DNA from: Acidobacteriota bacterium
GTDB lineage: Bacteria; Acidobacteriota; Terriglobia; Acidiferrales; UBA7541
Assembly: GCA_003166795.1 (NCBI GenBank)
Contig: PMUS01000050.1
Coordinates: 1 to 50,592 of the forward strand
DNA: 50,592 bases
Reading direction: 5' to 3'
Below the pieces are notes generated by a model. That model had not been told where the DNA came from, searched no databases, and saw nothing but the letters and a program-made list of their open reading frames with translations. A program made the translations under genes and the position numbers. Positions 18,571-27,232 of this stretch are shown here, piece after piece. The first letter of the stretch is position 1, and each line of letters begins with the position of its first letter.

Positions 18571-18648
18571 CGGGGCGTAGCGCAGCCTGGCTAGCGCGCC
18601 TGGTTCGGGACCAGGAGGCCGGTGGTTCAAATCCACTCGCCCCGACCA
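18571..18648 (+). tRNA. tRNA-Pro (anticodon CGG)
   Basis: Acceptor strands CGGGGCG and CGCCCCG pair perfectly. The anticodon stem CCTGG/CCAGG closes the loop TTCGGGA, giving anticodon CGG. The T-arm GGTGG-TTCAAAT-CCACT is nearly perfect, discriminator is A, and CCA is encoded. C1:G72 with A73 fits proline identity. It sits between the cytochrome c gene and the pyrimidine degradation locus. Confidence 0.95.
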
Positions 18649-18696
18649 TACATCTCAATCGAACCCGCGAGAGAAGAGACGGCCAGGCAGCTCGAT

Positions 18697-20088
18697 TCAC
18701 ATTCCGCTGTATGTTTGGCGCCGGATAAACTCGCCGCTGCCGGCTTTGCCGACAAATTTCCCGTTCTCGATGATCGTTCGTCCACGCGACAGCACGCTTT
18801 TCGGCACTCCCTTGACGCGAATCCCCTCAAACATCGAATAATCCACGCGCATGTGATGCGTCGAGGCGCTGATCACTTGCTCAGCGTTCGTGTCGAACAC
18901 GACCAAATCCGCATCCGAGCCGATGGCGATCGTCCCCTTCCGCGGATACAGCCCGAAGAGCTTCGCAGGCGCGGTGGCAACCAGTTGCACGAACCGGTTC
19001 GGCGAAAATCGCCCGCCATGCACGCCGCCCGTGTAGATCAGGCTTAGCCTGTGCTCGATTCCCGGGCCGCCGTTGGGAATCTTCGTGAAGTCGTCTTTGC
19101 CGAGTTCTTTTTGCTCCTTGAAGCAAAATGGGCAGTGGTCGGTGGAGACCACCTGAAGCGTGTCGCGAGCCAGCCCTTGCCATAGCTTTTCCTGGTGCCA
19201 TTTCTCGCGCAGCGGCGGCGTGAACACATATTTCGCGCTCTCGAATCCCGGCGCCTCCATTTGCTCGAGTGACAAATAGAGATACTGTGGGCAAGTTTCC
19301 GCGTAGGCTGGCACGCCACGGTCGCGCGCCTCGCGCACCTTTTCGAGAGCATCGTTGCATGAAAGATGCACGATATAAACAGGCGCGCCGGCCATTTCCG
19401 CGAGCGCAATCGCGCGGCCGGTGGCCTCGCCCTCAGTGGATGTCGGACGCGTGAGCGCGTGGTATTTCGGCGCGCGTTTGCCCTCGGCCAGCGCGCGCCG
19501 CACGATTACGTCAATCACTCCGCCATTTTCCGCGTGCATGCAGATCAGTCCGCCGTATTTCGCCGCCTGCGACATCGCGCGGAAAATCGTGGCATCGTCC
19601 ACCATCAGCACGCCCGGATACGCCATAAACAGCTTGAAGCTCGAGACGCCCTCGTGGATCAGCGCTCCCATTTCCTCGAGTTGCGCATCGCCAAGGTCGG
19701 TGATGATGCAATGGAACGCGTAGTCAATCGCCGCCTTGCGGTCGGCCTTCTTCATCCACGTCTCGAACGCCTGACGCAGGCTCTGGCCTTTTTGCTGGAT
19801 CGCGAAATCAATGAGCGTAGTGGTGCCGCCGAAGGCCGCGGCGATCGTTCCCGTCTCGAAATCGTCCGCGCTGGTCGTTCCACCGAACGGCATGTCCAGA
19901 TGCGTATGCGCGTCGATCCCGCCGGGCATCACCAGCATCCCTGCTGCGTCCATCACCTTGCCCGTGTTCTCGATCGGCAGCGCCGCCGCAATAGCCGCGA
20001 TCTTTCCCTCGAGGATGCCGATATCGCTCGCGTACGTATCCGTCGCGGTGACCACGGTGCCATTCCTGATGACGGTGTCAAAACGCAT
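18697..20088 (-). CDS. hydA: Dihydropyrimidinase
   Basis: 463 residues of the cyclic amidohydrolase superfamily. Metal ligands are visible in GGIDAHTHLDMPFGG (His61, His63), the carboxylated lysine is in SSFKLFMAYPG (Lys152), and VVSTDHCPF holds the late Asp. It opens dihydrouracil or dihydrothymine to the N-carbamoyl-beta-amino acid, step two of the reductive pyrimidine pathway. GGGAGG 4 nt upstream supports the start. It is divergent from preT, leaving a shared upstream region. Confidence 0.92.
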   Translation of the reverse strand: MRFDTVIRNGTVVTATDTYASDIGILEGKIAAIAAALPIENTGKVMDAAGMLVMPGGIDAHTHLDMPFGGTTSADDFETGTIAAAFGGTTTLIDFAIQQKGQSLRQAFETWMKKADRKAAIDYAFHCIITDLGDAQLEEMGALIHEGVSSFKLFMAYPGVLMVDDATIFRAMSQAAKYGGLICMHAENGGVIDVIVRRALAEGKRAPKYHALTRPTSTEGEATGRAIALAEMAGAPVYIVHLSCNDALEKVREARDRGVPAYAETCPQYLYLSLEQMEAPGFESAKYVFTPPLREKWHQEKLWQGLARDTLQVVSTDHCPFCFKEQKELGKDDFTKIPNGGPGIEHRLSLIYTGGVHGGRFSPNRFVQLVATAPAKLFGLYPRKGTIAIGSDADLVVFDTNAEQVISASTHHMRVDYSMFEGIRVKGVPKSVLSRGRTIIENGKFVGKAGSGEFIRRQTYSGM

Positions 20089-20225
20089 CGCGCCTCCCTC
20101 GATTCAGCGTGCAGGCATCTTATGGCATTCGCGAAAGGTGGCGCAACCCATCTGCTAAACGGGCCAGCGCCCGACTGCGGCACGGCGCAATAAAATCGAT
20201 AGCCATTGGCGCGTTTTCCCGGTGC

Positions 20226-20231
20226 TAGAAT
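20226..20231 (+). promoter_or_regulatory. Possible -10 element before preT
   Basis: TAGAAT lies in the 217-nt region between hydA and preT. No good -35 at the normal spacing is seen (TTGGCG is only 14 nt away), so this is a weak call. Confidence 0.25.
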
Positions 20232-20305
20232 AGCGGCCTTACATGCAGAGCCGGAAGCGTCTCGTCATACCCGGCTCTGCGATTCGGAGTCCAACCGGTT
20301 TCCCT

Positions 20306-21670
20306 ATGCCGCTTCGCGAAACGGCGCCGAAGCTTTCTCCGGATCAATACGAAAAGAACTTTGCCGAGATTTCGCCGGCGATGGATTCGCGGCAGGCCGC
20401 GATCGAGGCCGCGCGCTGTCTTTACTGCTTCGACGCGCCTTGCATTGCGGCGTGTCCCACCCACATTGACGTTCCTGCGTTCATCAAGAAGATTTCCACC
20501 GGCAATCTGCGCGGATCGGCTCGCGAGATTCTGACCGCGAATATTCTGGGACATAGCTGCGGCCGGGTGTGTCCCACCGAGGCGCTCTGCGAGGGCGCGT
20601 GCGTGATGCATGAGAAAGGCGAATCACCGATCGAAATCGGACGCCTGCAGCGCTACGCCGTGGACTACGTCCTCGACAACAAAATAGAACTCTTCAGCGC
20701 AGGCGCGCCCAACGGCAAGCGCGTCGCATGTATCGGTTCGGGCCCGGCGTCGCTGGCCTGCGCCGCCGAACTCGCCAAATGGGGCTATGACGTCACGGTC
20801 TTTGACCGCAATGAGCTCCCAGGCGGCCTGAATAGCTATGGCATCGCTGCGTACAAGCTGCGAACAGCCGATTCGATTCGCGAGGTTGATCTGGTCAGGC
20901 AACTGGGAGTGAAGTTTCGCCAAAAGATGGTAGTCGGAGCCGATATCTCGTTCGCCGATCTCGAAAAACAATTCGACGCTGTCTTCGTCGGTGTCGGACT
21001 GGGCGAAACTTGGGCGCTCAATCTTCCCGGCGAAGATCTCCACGGTGTTTACGGCGCAATTGAATTCATCGAGGAAACCAAAGTGCGGCCGTTCAACGAA
21101 GTCGAGATCGGCCGCCGAGTCGCGTGCATCGGCGCGGGCAACACCGCTATTGACGTGGTGACCGCGGCGCGCCGCCTTGGCGTCGAGATTGTTTATCTCG
21201 TTTATCGGCGCGGCGAGCCGGAAATGCCCGCCTTCGCTTACGAATATCAGCTCGCCAAGCAGGACGCGGTAAGTTTTCTTTGGCAAACGCAGCCCATTCG
21301 CGTGCTGGGCCAGAACGGCGTCGTCACGGGCCTGGAATGCGTGAGAACGCAGCTTGGTTCGCCAGATGCGAAGGGGCGCCGCAGCCCGGCGCCTGTGCCG
21401 GGCACGGAATTCAAGTTAGTTGTGGATATGGTGGTGCGCGCCGTCGGGCAGAAACCGGCCACGGATTTCCTGAAGGCGATCAAGGGCTTGGAAGTCAACC
21501 CGGACGGCACGGTCAAGATCAACGACCTGCATCAGACGGGCAACGCGAAGTATTTCGCAGGCGGCGATTGCACGAATGGCGGAAAAGAAGTGGTGGACGC
21601 CGTCGCCGAGGGAATGGCCGCCGCGCGCGGCCTCGACGCGTGGCTCGGTGCTCCACGAGGCTTTTCGTAG
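20306..21670 (+). CDS. preT: Dihydropyrimidine dehydrogenase, NAD-dependent PreT subunit
   Basis: About 454 residues. The N-terminal Fe-S region shows CLYCFDAPCIAACP and CGRVCPTEALCEGAC, followed by two dinucleotide domains (GSGPASLACAAELAKWGYD for FAD; GAGNTAIDVVTAARRLG for NAD(P)H) and the closing GGDCTNGGKEVVDAVAEGMAAAR. It passes electrons from NAD(P)H to PreA. I place the start at MPLRE (20306) by analogy with PreT, where about 40 residues precede the first cluster; an in-frame ATG at 20243 is the alternative and neither has a good ribosome site. The stop codon lies inside a dispersed repeat. Confidence 0.9.
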   Translation: MPLRETAPKLSPDQYEKNFAEISPAMDSRQAAIEAARCLYCFDAPCIAACPTHIDVPAFIKKISTGNLRGSAREILTANILGHSCGRVCPTEALCEGACVMHEKGESPIEIGRLQRYAVDYVLDNKIELFSAGAPNGKRVACIGSGPASLACAAELAKWGYDVTVFDRNELPGGLNSYGIAAYKLRTADSIREVDLVRQLGVKFRQKMVVGADISFADLEKQFDAVFVGVGLGETWALNLPGEDLHGVYGAIEFIEETKVRPFNEVEIGRRVACIGAGNTAIDVVTAARRLGVEIVYLVYRRGEPEMPAFAYEYQLAKQDAVSFLWQTQPIRVLGQNGVVTGLECVRTQLGSPDAKGRRSPAPVPGTEFKLVVDMVVRAVGQKPATDFLKAIKGLEVNPDGTVKINDLHQTGNAKYFAGGDCTNGGKEVVDAVAEGMAAARGLDAWLGAPRGFS

Positions 21671-21718
21671 GGGCACAGTCCGCCGTAGGCGGATGCCCGG
21701 CAAACATGCTTGGCGTAG
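21667..21718. repeat. GTAGGGGC-type dispersed palindrome, copy 2
   Basis: Starts GTAGGGGCACAG, contains an inner CCGCC/GGCGG inversion, and ends GCCCGGCAAACATGCTTGG, nearly the same tail as the copy at 27138. It overlaps the preT stop codon. Confidence 0.5.
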
Positions 21719-21778
21719 CGCGGCCCATCCGCCGCGAAGCGCCGCCAAGATGCTTTTCGTCCTATTCGGAGGTTAACG

Positions 21779-23080
21779 ATGGCTGATCTCACTGTGAAGT
21801 TTGCCGGTGTTACGAGCCCCAATCCGTTCTGGCTCGCCTCCGGGCCGCCCACTAATACCGGCGGCCAGGTGATGCGCGCGTTCGATGCCGGCTGGGGCGG
21901 GGCCGTCTGGAAAACCATCGGGGAACCCATCGTGAACACCAGCTCGCGCTACGGCGCGATAGATCTGAACGGCGTCAAGATGATGGGCTTGAACAATATT
22001 GAGCTGATCAGCGACCGCTCCCCTGAAACGAATTTCCGCGAAATCTACGAGGTGAAGAAACGGTATCCGAAGAATCTGGTCATCGCGTCTCTGATGGTTG
22101 AGTCCAAGCGCGAATCGTGGCACGCGATGGTGCGCCGTGCCGAAGACGCCGGTTCCGATCTGCTCGAACTCAATTTCGGCTGCCCTCATGGGATGAGCGA
22201 ACGGGGCATGGGCGCGGCCGTCGGGCAGGTGCCGGAATACACGGAAATGATTACGACGTGGGTGAAGGAAGTCGCGCGCATTCCCGTGATCGTAAAGCTC
22301 ACGCCCAACGTTATCAGCGTCACGCACATTGCCGCAGCCGCCGAGCGGGGCGGCGCCGATGCCGTCAGCCTGATCAACACGATTAATTCACTGATGGGCG
22401 TGGATCTTGCAACTTTCGCGCCGCGACCGGTCGTCGGCGGCAAATCCTCGCACGGTGGCTACTGCGGTCCGGCGGTGAAGCCCATCGCGCTCCACCTGCT
22501 TTCCACCGTCGCGAAGAATTCGCGCATCCCCATCAGCGGCATCGGCGGCATCGGCTATTGGAATGACGCCGCGGAGCACATCGCTCTCGGCGCCACGACC
22601 GTGCAAGTGTGCACTGCTGCCATGCACTACGGATTCCGCATCGTCGAGGACATGATTGATGGCCTCTCGCAATACATGGACGATCGCGGATTCCGCACCA
22701 TCGAAAACTTTCGCGGCCGCGCGGTGCCCAATGTGAAGGATTGGGGCGACCTGGACTTGAATTACAAAGTCATCGCGAAGATTAATGCGGAGCTGTGCAT
22801 CGGCTGCCAGCTGTGTTACGTCGCTTGCGAGGACGGCGCGCATCAGTGCATCGAGTCTTACAAGGAATCCGCGAAGAAGAACGCTGGCGGCTTTGGCGTT
22901 CACGTCCCGCGCATCATCGAGGATGACTGCGTCGGCTGCAATTTGTGCGCTCTGGTGTGCCCAGTGGAGAATTGCATCACGATGAAGGAAGTGGACTCCG
23001 GCGATGCGCCTATGAGCTGGAATGACCGCGTGCGCCAGTCGTCCGCGACCCTTACGCTGCCGTTCCCCAGCGGCGACTGA
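21779..23080 (+). CDS. preA: Dihydropyrimidine dehydrogenase, catalytic PreA subunit
   Basis: 433 residues. A dihydroorotate-dehydrogenase-like FMN barrel (about 1-310) contains LNFGCPHGMSERGMG with the catalytic-loop Cys, and ISGIGGIGYW for FMN phosphate binding. The C-terminus carries two 4Fe-4S motifs, CIGCQLCYVACEDGAHQC and CVGCNLCALVCPVENC. With PreT it reduces uracil or thymine to the dihydro form. GGAGG upstream fixes the start; the 108-nt gap after preT holds a repeat. Confidence 0.94.
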   Translation: MADLTVKFAGVTSPNPFWLASGPPTNTGGQVMRAFDAGWGGAVWKTIGEPIVNTSSRYGAIDLNGVKMMGLNNIELISDRSPETNFREIYEVKKRYPKNLVIASLMVESKRESWHAMVRRAEDAGSDLLELNFGCPHGMSERGMGAAVGQVPEYTEMITTWVKEVARIPVIVKLTPNVISVTHIAAAAERGGADAVSLINTINSLMGVDLATFAPRPVVGGKSSHGGYCGPAVKPIALHLLSTVAKNSRIPISGIGGIGYWNDAAEHIALGATTVQVCTAAMHYGFRIVEDMIDGLSQYMDDRGFRTIENFRGRAVPNVKDWGDLDLNYKVIAKINAELCIGCQLCYVACEDGAHQCIESYKESAKKNAGGFGVHVPRIIEDDCVGCNLCALVCPVENCITMKEVDSGDAPMSWNDRVRQSSATLTLPFPSGD

Positions 23081-23100
23081 TTGCCACGGTTTTGATTTGG

Positions 23101-23140
23101 TAGAGGCGCAGCGTGCCGCGCCCGGCACAAATCCTTGGCG
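23101..23140. repeat. TAGAGGCGCAG-type dispersed palindrome, copy 3
   Basis: TAGAGGCGCAGCGTGCCGCG followed by CCCGGCAC is related to copies at 14759, 21667 and 27138. It lies between the convergent preA and permease genes. Confidence 0.4.
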
Positions 23141-23162
23141 CGATGCCGCCCATTCGTCTCGA

Positions 23163-24611
23163 TTACCCTGCGGTTTCCTCGCGGCCTGCAGTCAGCGCCC
23201 AATAAACGACAAAACTAACCCCGAATCCAACGAACCACGCGTAGTCGTACAGCACGCGAACGGGCGCATACACAAGACCCACAAACGCCACGGCGCAGCC
23301 GGCCACTAGCGCCAGAATCGCTCTCCAATTCACGCCTCGGGTGAACTCGTAGATTCCGCCACGCCGGTAAAGATCCTCGGCATTCAAGATTGTTTTTCGT
23401 CGCACAAAGTAATCGCAGATCAAAATCCCGGCCACCGGCCCAAGAAATCCGGAATAGCCGACCAGCCATCCCGAAACGTAGTTGCCGTAGCTCGCGAGCA
23501 ATTTCCACGGCTGCATCAATACGCCGATCAGGCACGTCAGCAGCCCGCCGGTGCGGAAACTGATTTTCCGCGGCCACAGGTTCGAAAAATCGTTCGCCGG
23601 CGAAACCACGTTCGCGGCGACGTTTACATTGAGCGTCGCCAGCAGAAGCGCCACCATCGCGATGACCACCGCGATCGGGTTCCCCAGCCGTGACAGCACC
23701 GCAACCGGGTCCCAGATCGCCTGTCCGAACACAACCACTGTCGCCGACGTCACCGCAATTCCGATAAACGAATAGAATGTCATCGTGGTCGGCAGGCCCA
23801 GCGCCTGTCCCACCATCTGTTCACGCTGACCCTTTGCGTAGCGCGTGAAGTCCGGAATGTTTAGCGCAACTGTCGCCCAAAACGCTACGACCCCGGTCAA
23901 CGAGGGAACGAAAAACTTGAAAAAGTCGCCGAAAGTCTGAAATTTCGAAGGCGTCGCCAGCATCGGCCCGAATCCGCCGGCCTTCGCGCGCGCCCAGAGC
24001 AACAGCGCCACGCCAATCAACAGCAAGAACGGCGCAGTAATTCCCTGCAGAAAGCGAATAGTCCGGATGCCGCGCAAAATCACCACCAGATTCAGCAGCC
24101 AGAAAAACAAGAAGCACGCCGGCACGCCCCAGGATGTGTTCTTCCAGCCGGGCGCCAGCGCCACGATCATCGCGTAGATCGCTTCGCCGCCGATCCAGGT
24201 CTGAATTCCGAACCAGCCGCATGCGACCAACGCGCGCAGCATCGCGGGCACGTTCGCACCAAGCACTCCGAACGCAGAGCGCGCGAATACGGGGAAGGGA
24301 ATTCCGTACTCCGCTCCCGCGTGAGCGTTCAAAAGCATCGGGACGAGCACCAGCACGTTCCCCAGAAAAACAGTGAAGATTGCCTGCTTCCAGCTCATGC
24401 CTCCGGCAATCATCGAGCTGGCGAGCAGGTAGGTGGGAATGTTCACGCTCATGGCGATCCAGAGCGCGGCGTAATTGTACGTGCCCCATGTGCGGCGCGC
24501 TGCCGGCACAGGCGCCAGGTCTTCGTTGTAGAGGGAACTCGCGCGGACCAACTGCGCGTCGAATACCTCAGCGCGCGGCGCGTCGGAGGAAGGAATCGTG
24601 GTATCGCTCAT
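23163..24611 (-). CDS. NCS1-family nucleobase:cation symporter
   Basis: 482 residues with about twelve hydrophobic segments. The N-terminal block (LYNEDLAPVPAARRTWGTYNYAALWIAM) and the WFGIQTWIGGEAIY segment are typical of uracil/allantoin/cytosine NCS1 permeases. It would import the pyrimidine or hydantoin degraded by this locus. It is third in the minus-strand order ureidopropionase, aldehyde dehydrogenase, permease, and starts 24 nt after the aldehyde dehydrogenase stop. Confidence 0.92.
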   Translation of the reverse strand: MSDTTIPSSDAPRAEVFDAQLVRASSLYNEDLAPVPAARRTWGTYNYAALWIAMSVNIPTYLLASSMIAGGMSWKQAIFTVFLGNVLVLVPMLLNAHAGAEYGIPFPVFARSAFGVLGANVPAMLRALVACGWFGIQTWIGGEAIYAMIVALAPGWKNTSWGVPACFLFFWLLNLVVILRGIRTIRFLQGITAPFLLLIGVALLLWARAKAGGFGPMLATPSKFQTFGDFFKFFVPSLTGVVAFWATVALNIPDFTRYAKGQREQMVGQALGLPTTMTFYSFIGIAVTSATVVVFGQAIWDPVAVLSRLGNPIAVVIAMVALLLATLNVNVAANVVSPANDFSNLWPRKISFRTGGLLTCLIGVLMQPWKLLASYGNYVSGWLVGYSGFLGPVAGILICDYFVRRKTILNAEDLYRRGGIYEFTRGVNWRAILALVAGCAVAFVGLVYAPVRVLYDYAWFVGFGVSFVVYWALTAGREETAG

Positions 24612-24635
24612 CGCGAATAGGCGGGCATCGTTTAC

Positions 24636-26117
24636 TTATCCCTTCGGCGGGGCGTAGTCGATGTATACGGCTTTCAGCTCCGTGTAGAAATCAATCGCCA
24701 CGCGGCCCATTTCGCGCAGTCCTACTCCCGTCGCCTTCATACCGCCAAACGGAATCTGCGCCTCGCTTGCCACCGTAGGTGCGTTCACATGTGTCATCCC
24801 GGTTTCGATGCGGTCAATGAACTCGAAAATCTTGCGCGCGTCGTTCGTATAGATCGAACTCGAGAGCCCGTACTTCACCGAATTCGCCACTCGCAACGCT
24901 TCCTCGAAGTTCGGTACGCGAATCACGGAAAGCACAGGCCCGAAAATCTCTTCCTGCGCGATCGTGCTATCCCAGGGCACATGGTCGAACACGGTCGGTG
25001 CGACAAAATATCCGTTCTCGTAATCACCGCCTGCTATGCGTACGCCGCCGTGCAACAGGCGCGCTTCCTTTTTCCCAATTTCGAGATACCGGAGCACGGT
25101 TTTCAGTTGTTGCTCGTCCACCAACGGCCCGACGTCCACATCCGGGTCGAGCCCGTTGCCGACTTTCAGCTTGCGCGTCTGCTCGACGATCATTTGCACG
25201 AACCGGTCGGCGATCGCCTCTTCCACCACCACGCGGCTCGTCGCCGTGCACCGCTGCCCGCTCGATCCGAAAGCTCCGAGCACAACCGACTGCGTCGCCA
25301 GCGCCAGATCCGCGTCGCGCAGTACGACCACCGGATTCTTGCCGCCCATCTCGCACTGGCACTTTTTCATCTGCCGCGCAGCCAGCGAATAGATCAGGCT
25401 GCCGACTTCATTTGATCCTGTAAACGAAATCGCGCGCACTTCGGGGTCGCGCAACAGCTCGTCGCCCACTTCCTCGCCCGCGCCGAGCACCATGTTCAGC
25501 ACGCCCGCGGGCGCGCCCGCCTCCGCGAAAATCTCCACGACCTTCGCGGCGCACTCCGGCGTCAGCTCCGCGGGCTTCAGCACCACGGTGTTACCCGCAA
25601 CGAGCGCCGGTGCTGCCTTCCACACCGGAATCGCCACCGGGAAGTTCCACGGCGTGATCGCGCCCACCACTCCCAGCGGCTGCTTGATCGTGTACGCGAT
25701 ATTCTTGGCGGTCTCACTCGGAATCGTTTCGCCGCCCATTCGCCGCCCCTCGCCCGCCGTGAATTCGAGGATGTTGATTGATCTCTGCACCTCGACGAGC
25801 GATTCCTTCAGCGTTTTGCCTTCTTCACGGCACAGAGTTCGCGCCAGCGCATCTTTCTGCTTTTCCATCAGCGCGGCCGCGCGCGCCAGTATTTTGCCTC
25901 GCACGGGCGCGGGCTTGTCGCGCCATGCGGGAAACGCAGCTTTCGCAGCGGCAATTGCTTCGCGGACTTCCTCGCGTGTGGAAAGCGGAGCGACGCTCGT
26001 CACTTCCTGGAGATTGGCGGGATTGCGGCGCTCAAGAGTCTGCCCCGAGCGGGACTCTACCCAGCGGCCATTGATGAAGTTGCGGCAAAGCGGTGCGGTT
26101 ACTGTAGCGGTAGTCAT
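24636..26117 (-). CDS. Aldehyde dehydrogenase of the pyrimidine degradation locus
   Basis: 493 residues. NAD-site FTGSNEVGS, glutamate motif EMGGKNPVVV and nucleophile SSGQRCTATSR are present; the sequence resembles 2,5-dioxovalerate/semialdehyde dehydrogenases. Placed between beta-ureidopropionase and the permease, it could oxidise malonate semialdehyde formed after transamination of beta-alanine. That assignment is inference. ATG 26117 has GAGG upstream and begins the normal N-terminus; the longer frame to 26270 overlaps the upstream gene. Confidence 0.9.
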   Translation of the reverse strand: MTTATVTAPLCRNFINGRWVESRSGQTLERRNPANLQEVTSVAPLSTREEVREAIAAAKAAFPAWRDKPAPVRGKILARAAALMEKQKDALARTLCREEGKTLKESLVEVQRSINILEFTAGEGRRMGGETIPSETAKNIAYTIKQPLGVVGAITPWNFPVAIPVWKAAPALVAGNTVVLKPAELTPECAAKVVEIFAEAGAPAGVLNMVLGAGEEVGDELLRDPEVRAISFTGSNEVGSLIYSLAARQMKKCQCEMGGKNPVVVLRDADLALATQSVVLGAFGSSGQRCTATSRVVVEEAIADRFVQMIVEQTRKLKVGNGLDPDVDVGPLVDEQQLKTVLRYLEIGKKEARLLHGGVRIAGGDYENGYFVAPTVFDHVPWDSTIAQEEIFGPVLSVIRVPNFEEALRVANSVKYGLSSSIYTNDARKIFEFIDRIETGMTHVNAPTVASEAQIPFGGMKATGVGLREMGRVAIDFYTELKAVYIDYAPPKG

Positions 26118-26127
26118 CGGAGTCGCC

Positions 26128-27030
26128 TCAATCTGCAGCCTGCGGCATACCGGGTGTCCGCGTCCGCACGATCTCGTCGTAACTTTCCGGCCGCCGGTCG
26201 CGATAGAACTGCCACGTTGCCCGCACATCCTTGATTTCGTCGAAATCGAGGTCGGCCACGACCAGCTCATCCTTGTCGCGGCTGCCTTGCGCGACGATCT
26301 TGCCGCGAGGATTGCAGAAATAGCTCTTGCCGTAAAATTCGCCGATGCTCCACGGCTTTTCGGTTCCGACGCGATTGATCGCCGCTACAAAATATTGATT
26401 CGCCACTGCATGCGCCGGCTGCTCCAGCTCCCACAGGTACTCGGATAGCCCTGCAACCGTGGCGGACGGATTGAACACGATCTCCGCGCCGTTCAGTCCC
26501 AGAATTCTCGCGCCCTCCGGAAAATGGCGGTCGTAACAGATGTACACGCCGACCTTCCCGAAGCGCGTCTCGAACACGGGATACCCGGCGTTACCCGGCG
26601 TGAAATAAAATTTCTCCCAGAAGCCCGGATGGCAATGCGGAATGTGATGCTTGCGATACTTTCCTAGGTAGCTTCCATCGGCGTCGAACACTGCCGCCGT
26701 GTTGTAAAACAATCCGGCCATTTCGACTTCATAGATCGGCACGACCAGCACCATTTTATATTTCTTGGCCAGCTTCTGCATGCGCACCAGAGTAGGGCCG
26801 TTGGGAACACTCTCAGTCAGCTCGTACCATCGGGCATTTTGCTCCGCGCAAAAGTATGGCCCGTAGAAAAGTTCTTGCAGGCCCAGGATTTGCACATCCT
26901 TCTTTGCCGCGCTCGCGATCAACTTTTCGTGCTTCGCGATCATTTTTTCCTTGATGTCCGCCAGCGAGTATTTCTCCGGCGACCATTCGCAGGTAGCTTG
27001 GATAACACCACAACGCACGATCCGCGGCAT
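26128..27030 (-). CDS. Beta-ureidopropionase (N-carbamoyl-beta-alanine amidohydrolase)
   Basis: 300 residues of the nitrilase superfamily. The catalytic triad is visible: Glu53 in LGLQELFYGPYFC, Lys127 in KYRKHHIPH and Cys165 in VYICYDRHFPEG. It hydrolyses N-carbamoyl-beta-alanine to beta-alanine, CO2 and ammonia, step three of reductive pyrimidine degradation. ATG 27030 has GGAGG 6 nt upstream. It is the first gene of the minus-strand unit continuing into the aldehyde dehydrogenase 10 nt later. Confidence 0.92.
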   Translation of the reverse strand: MPRIVRCGVIQATCEWSPEKYSLADIKEKMIAKHEKLIASAAKKDVQILGLQELFYGPYFCAEQNARWYELTESVPNGPTLVRMQKLAKKYKMVLVVPIYEVEMAGLFYNTAAVFDADGSYLGKYRKHHIPHCHPGFWEKFYFTPGNAGYPVFETRFGKVGVYICYDRHFPEGARILGLNGAEIVFNPSATVAGLSEYLWELEQPAHAVANQYFVAAINRVGTEKPWSIGEFYGKSYFCNPRGKIVAQGSRDKDELVVADLDFDEIKDVRATWQFYRDRRPESYDEIVRTRTPGMPQAAD

Positions 27031-27137
27031 CGAATGCCTCCTGTGTGCTCGTGGGAGCAAGTCTACTATTCGCCCGGAGGCCCGACAAGGATGTACGCTC
27101 GCCTCCTGAGGCTAGAAGTGAAATGCGTCATGGTTTC

Positions 27138-27180
27138 GTAGGGGCGCAGCATGCTGCGCCCGGCAAACGTGCTTGAGGTA
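27138..27180. repeat. GTAGGGGCGCAG palindrome, copy 4
   Basis: GGGCGCAGCATGCTGCGCCC is a perfect palindrome, followed by GGCAAACGTGCTTG, matching the tail of copy 2 at 21667. It lies in the 202-nt gap between the pyrimidine and hydroquinone loci. Confidence 0.6.
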
Positions 27181-27232
27181 ACTGACCCACGCGAGGTCTG
27201 TCATTGCCGAGCGAATGACGGGCAACCCTTCG

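Noticed and set aside
1..18648. Integrated island flanked by duplicated tRNA-Pro ends
   Set aside because: The two tRNA 3' ends share TTCAAATCC and CGCCCCGACCA but differ in the T-stem, as expected for two proline isoacceptors; no integrase or phage-type genes lie between.
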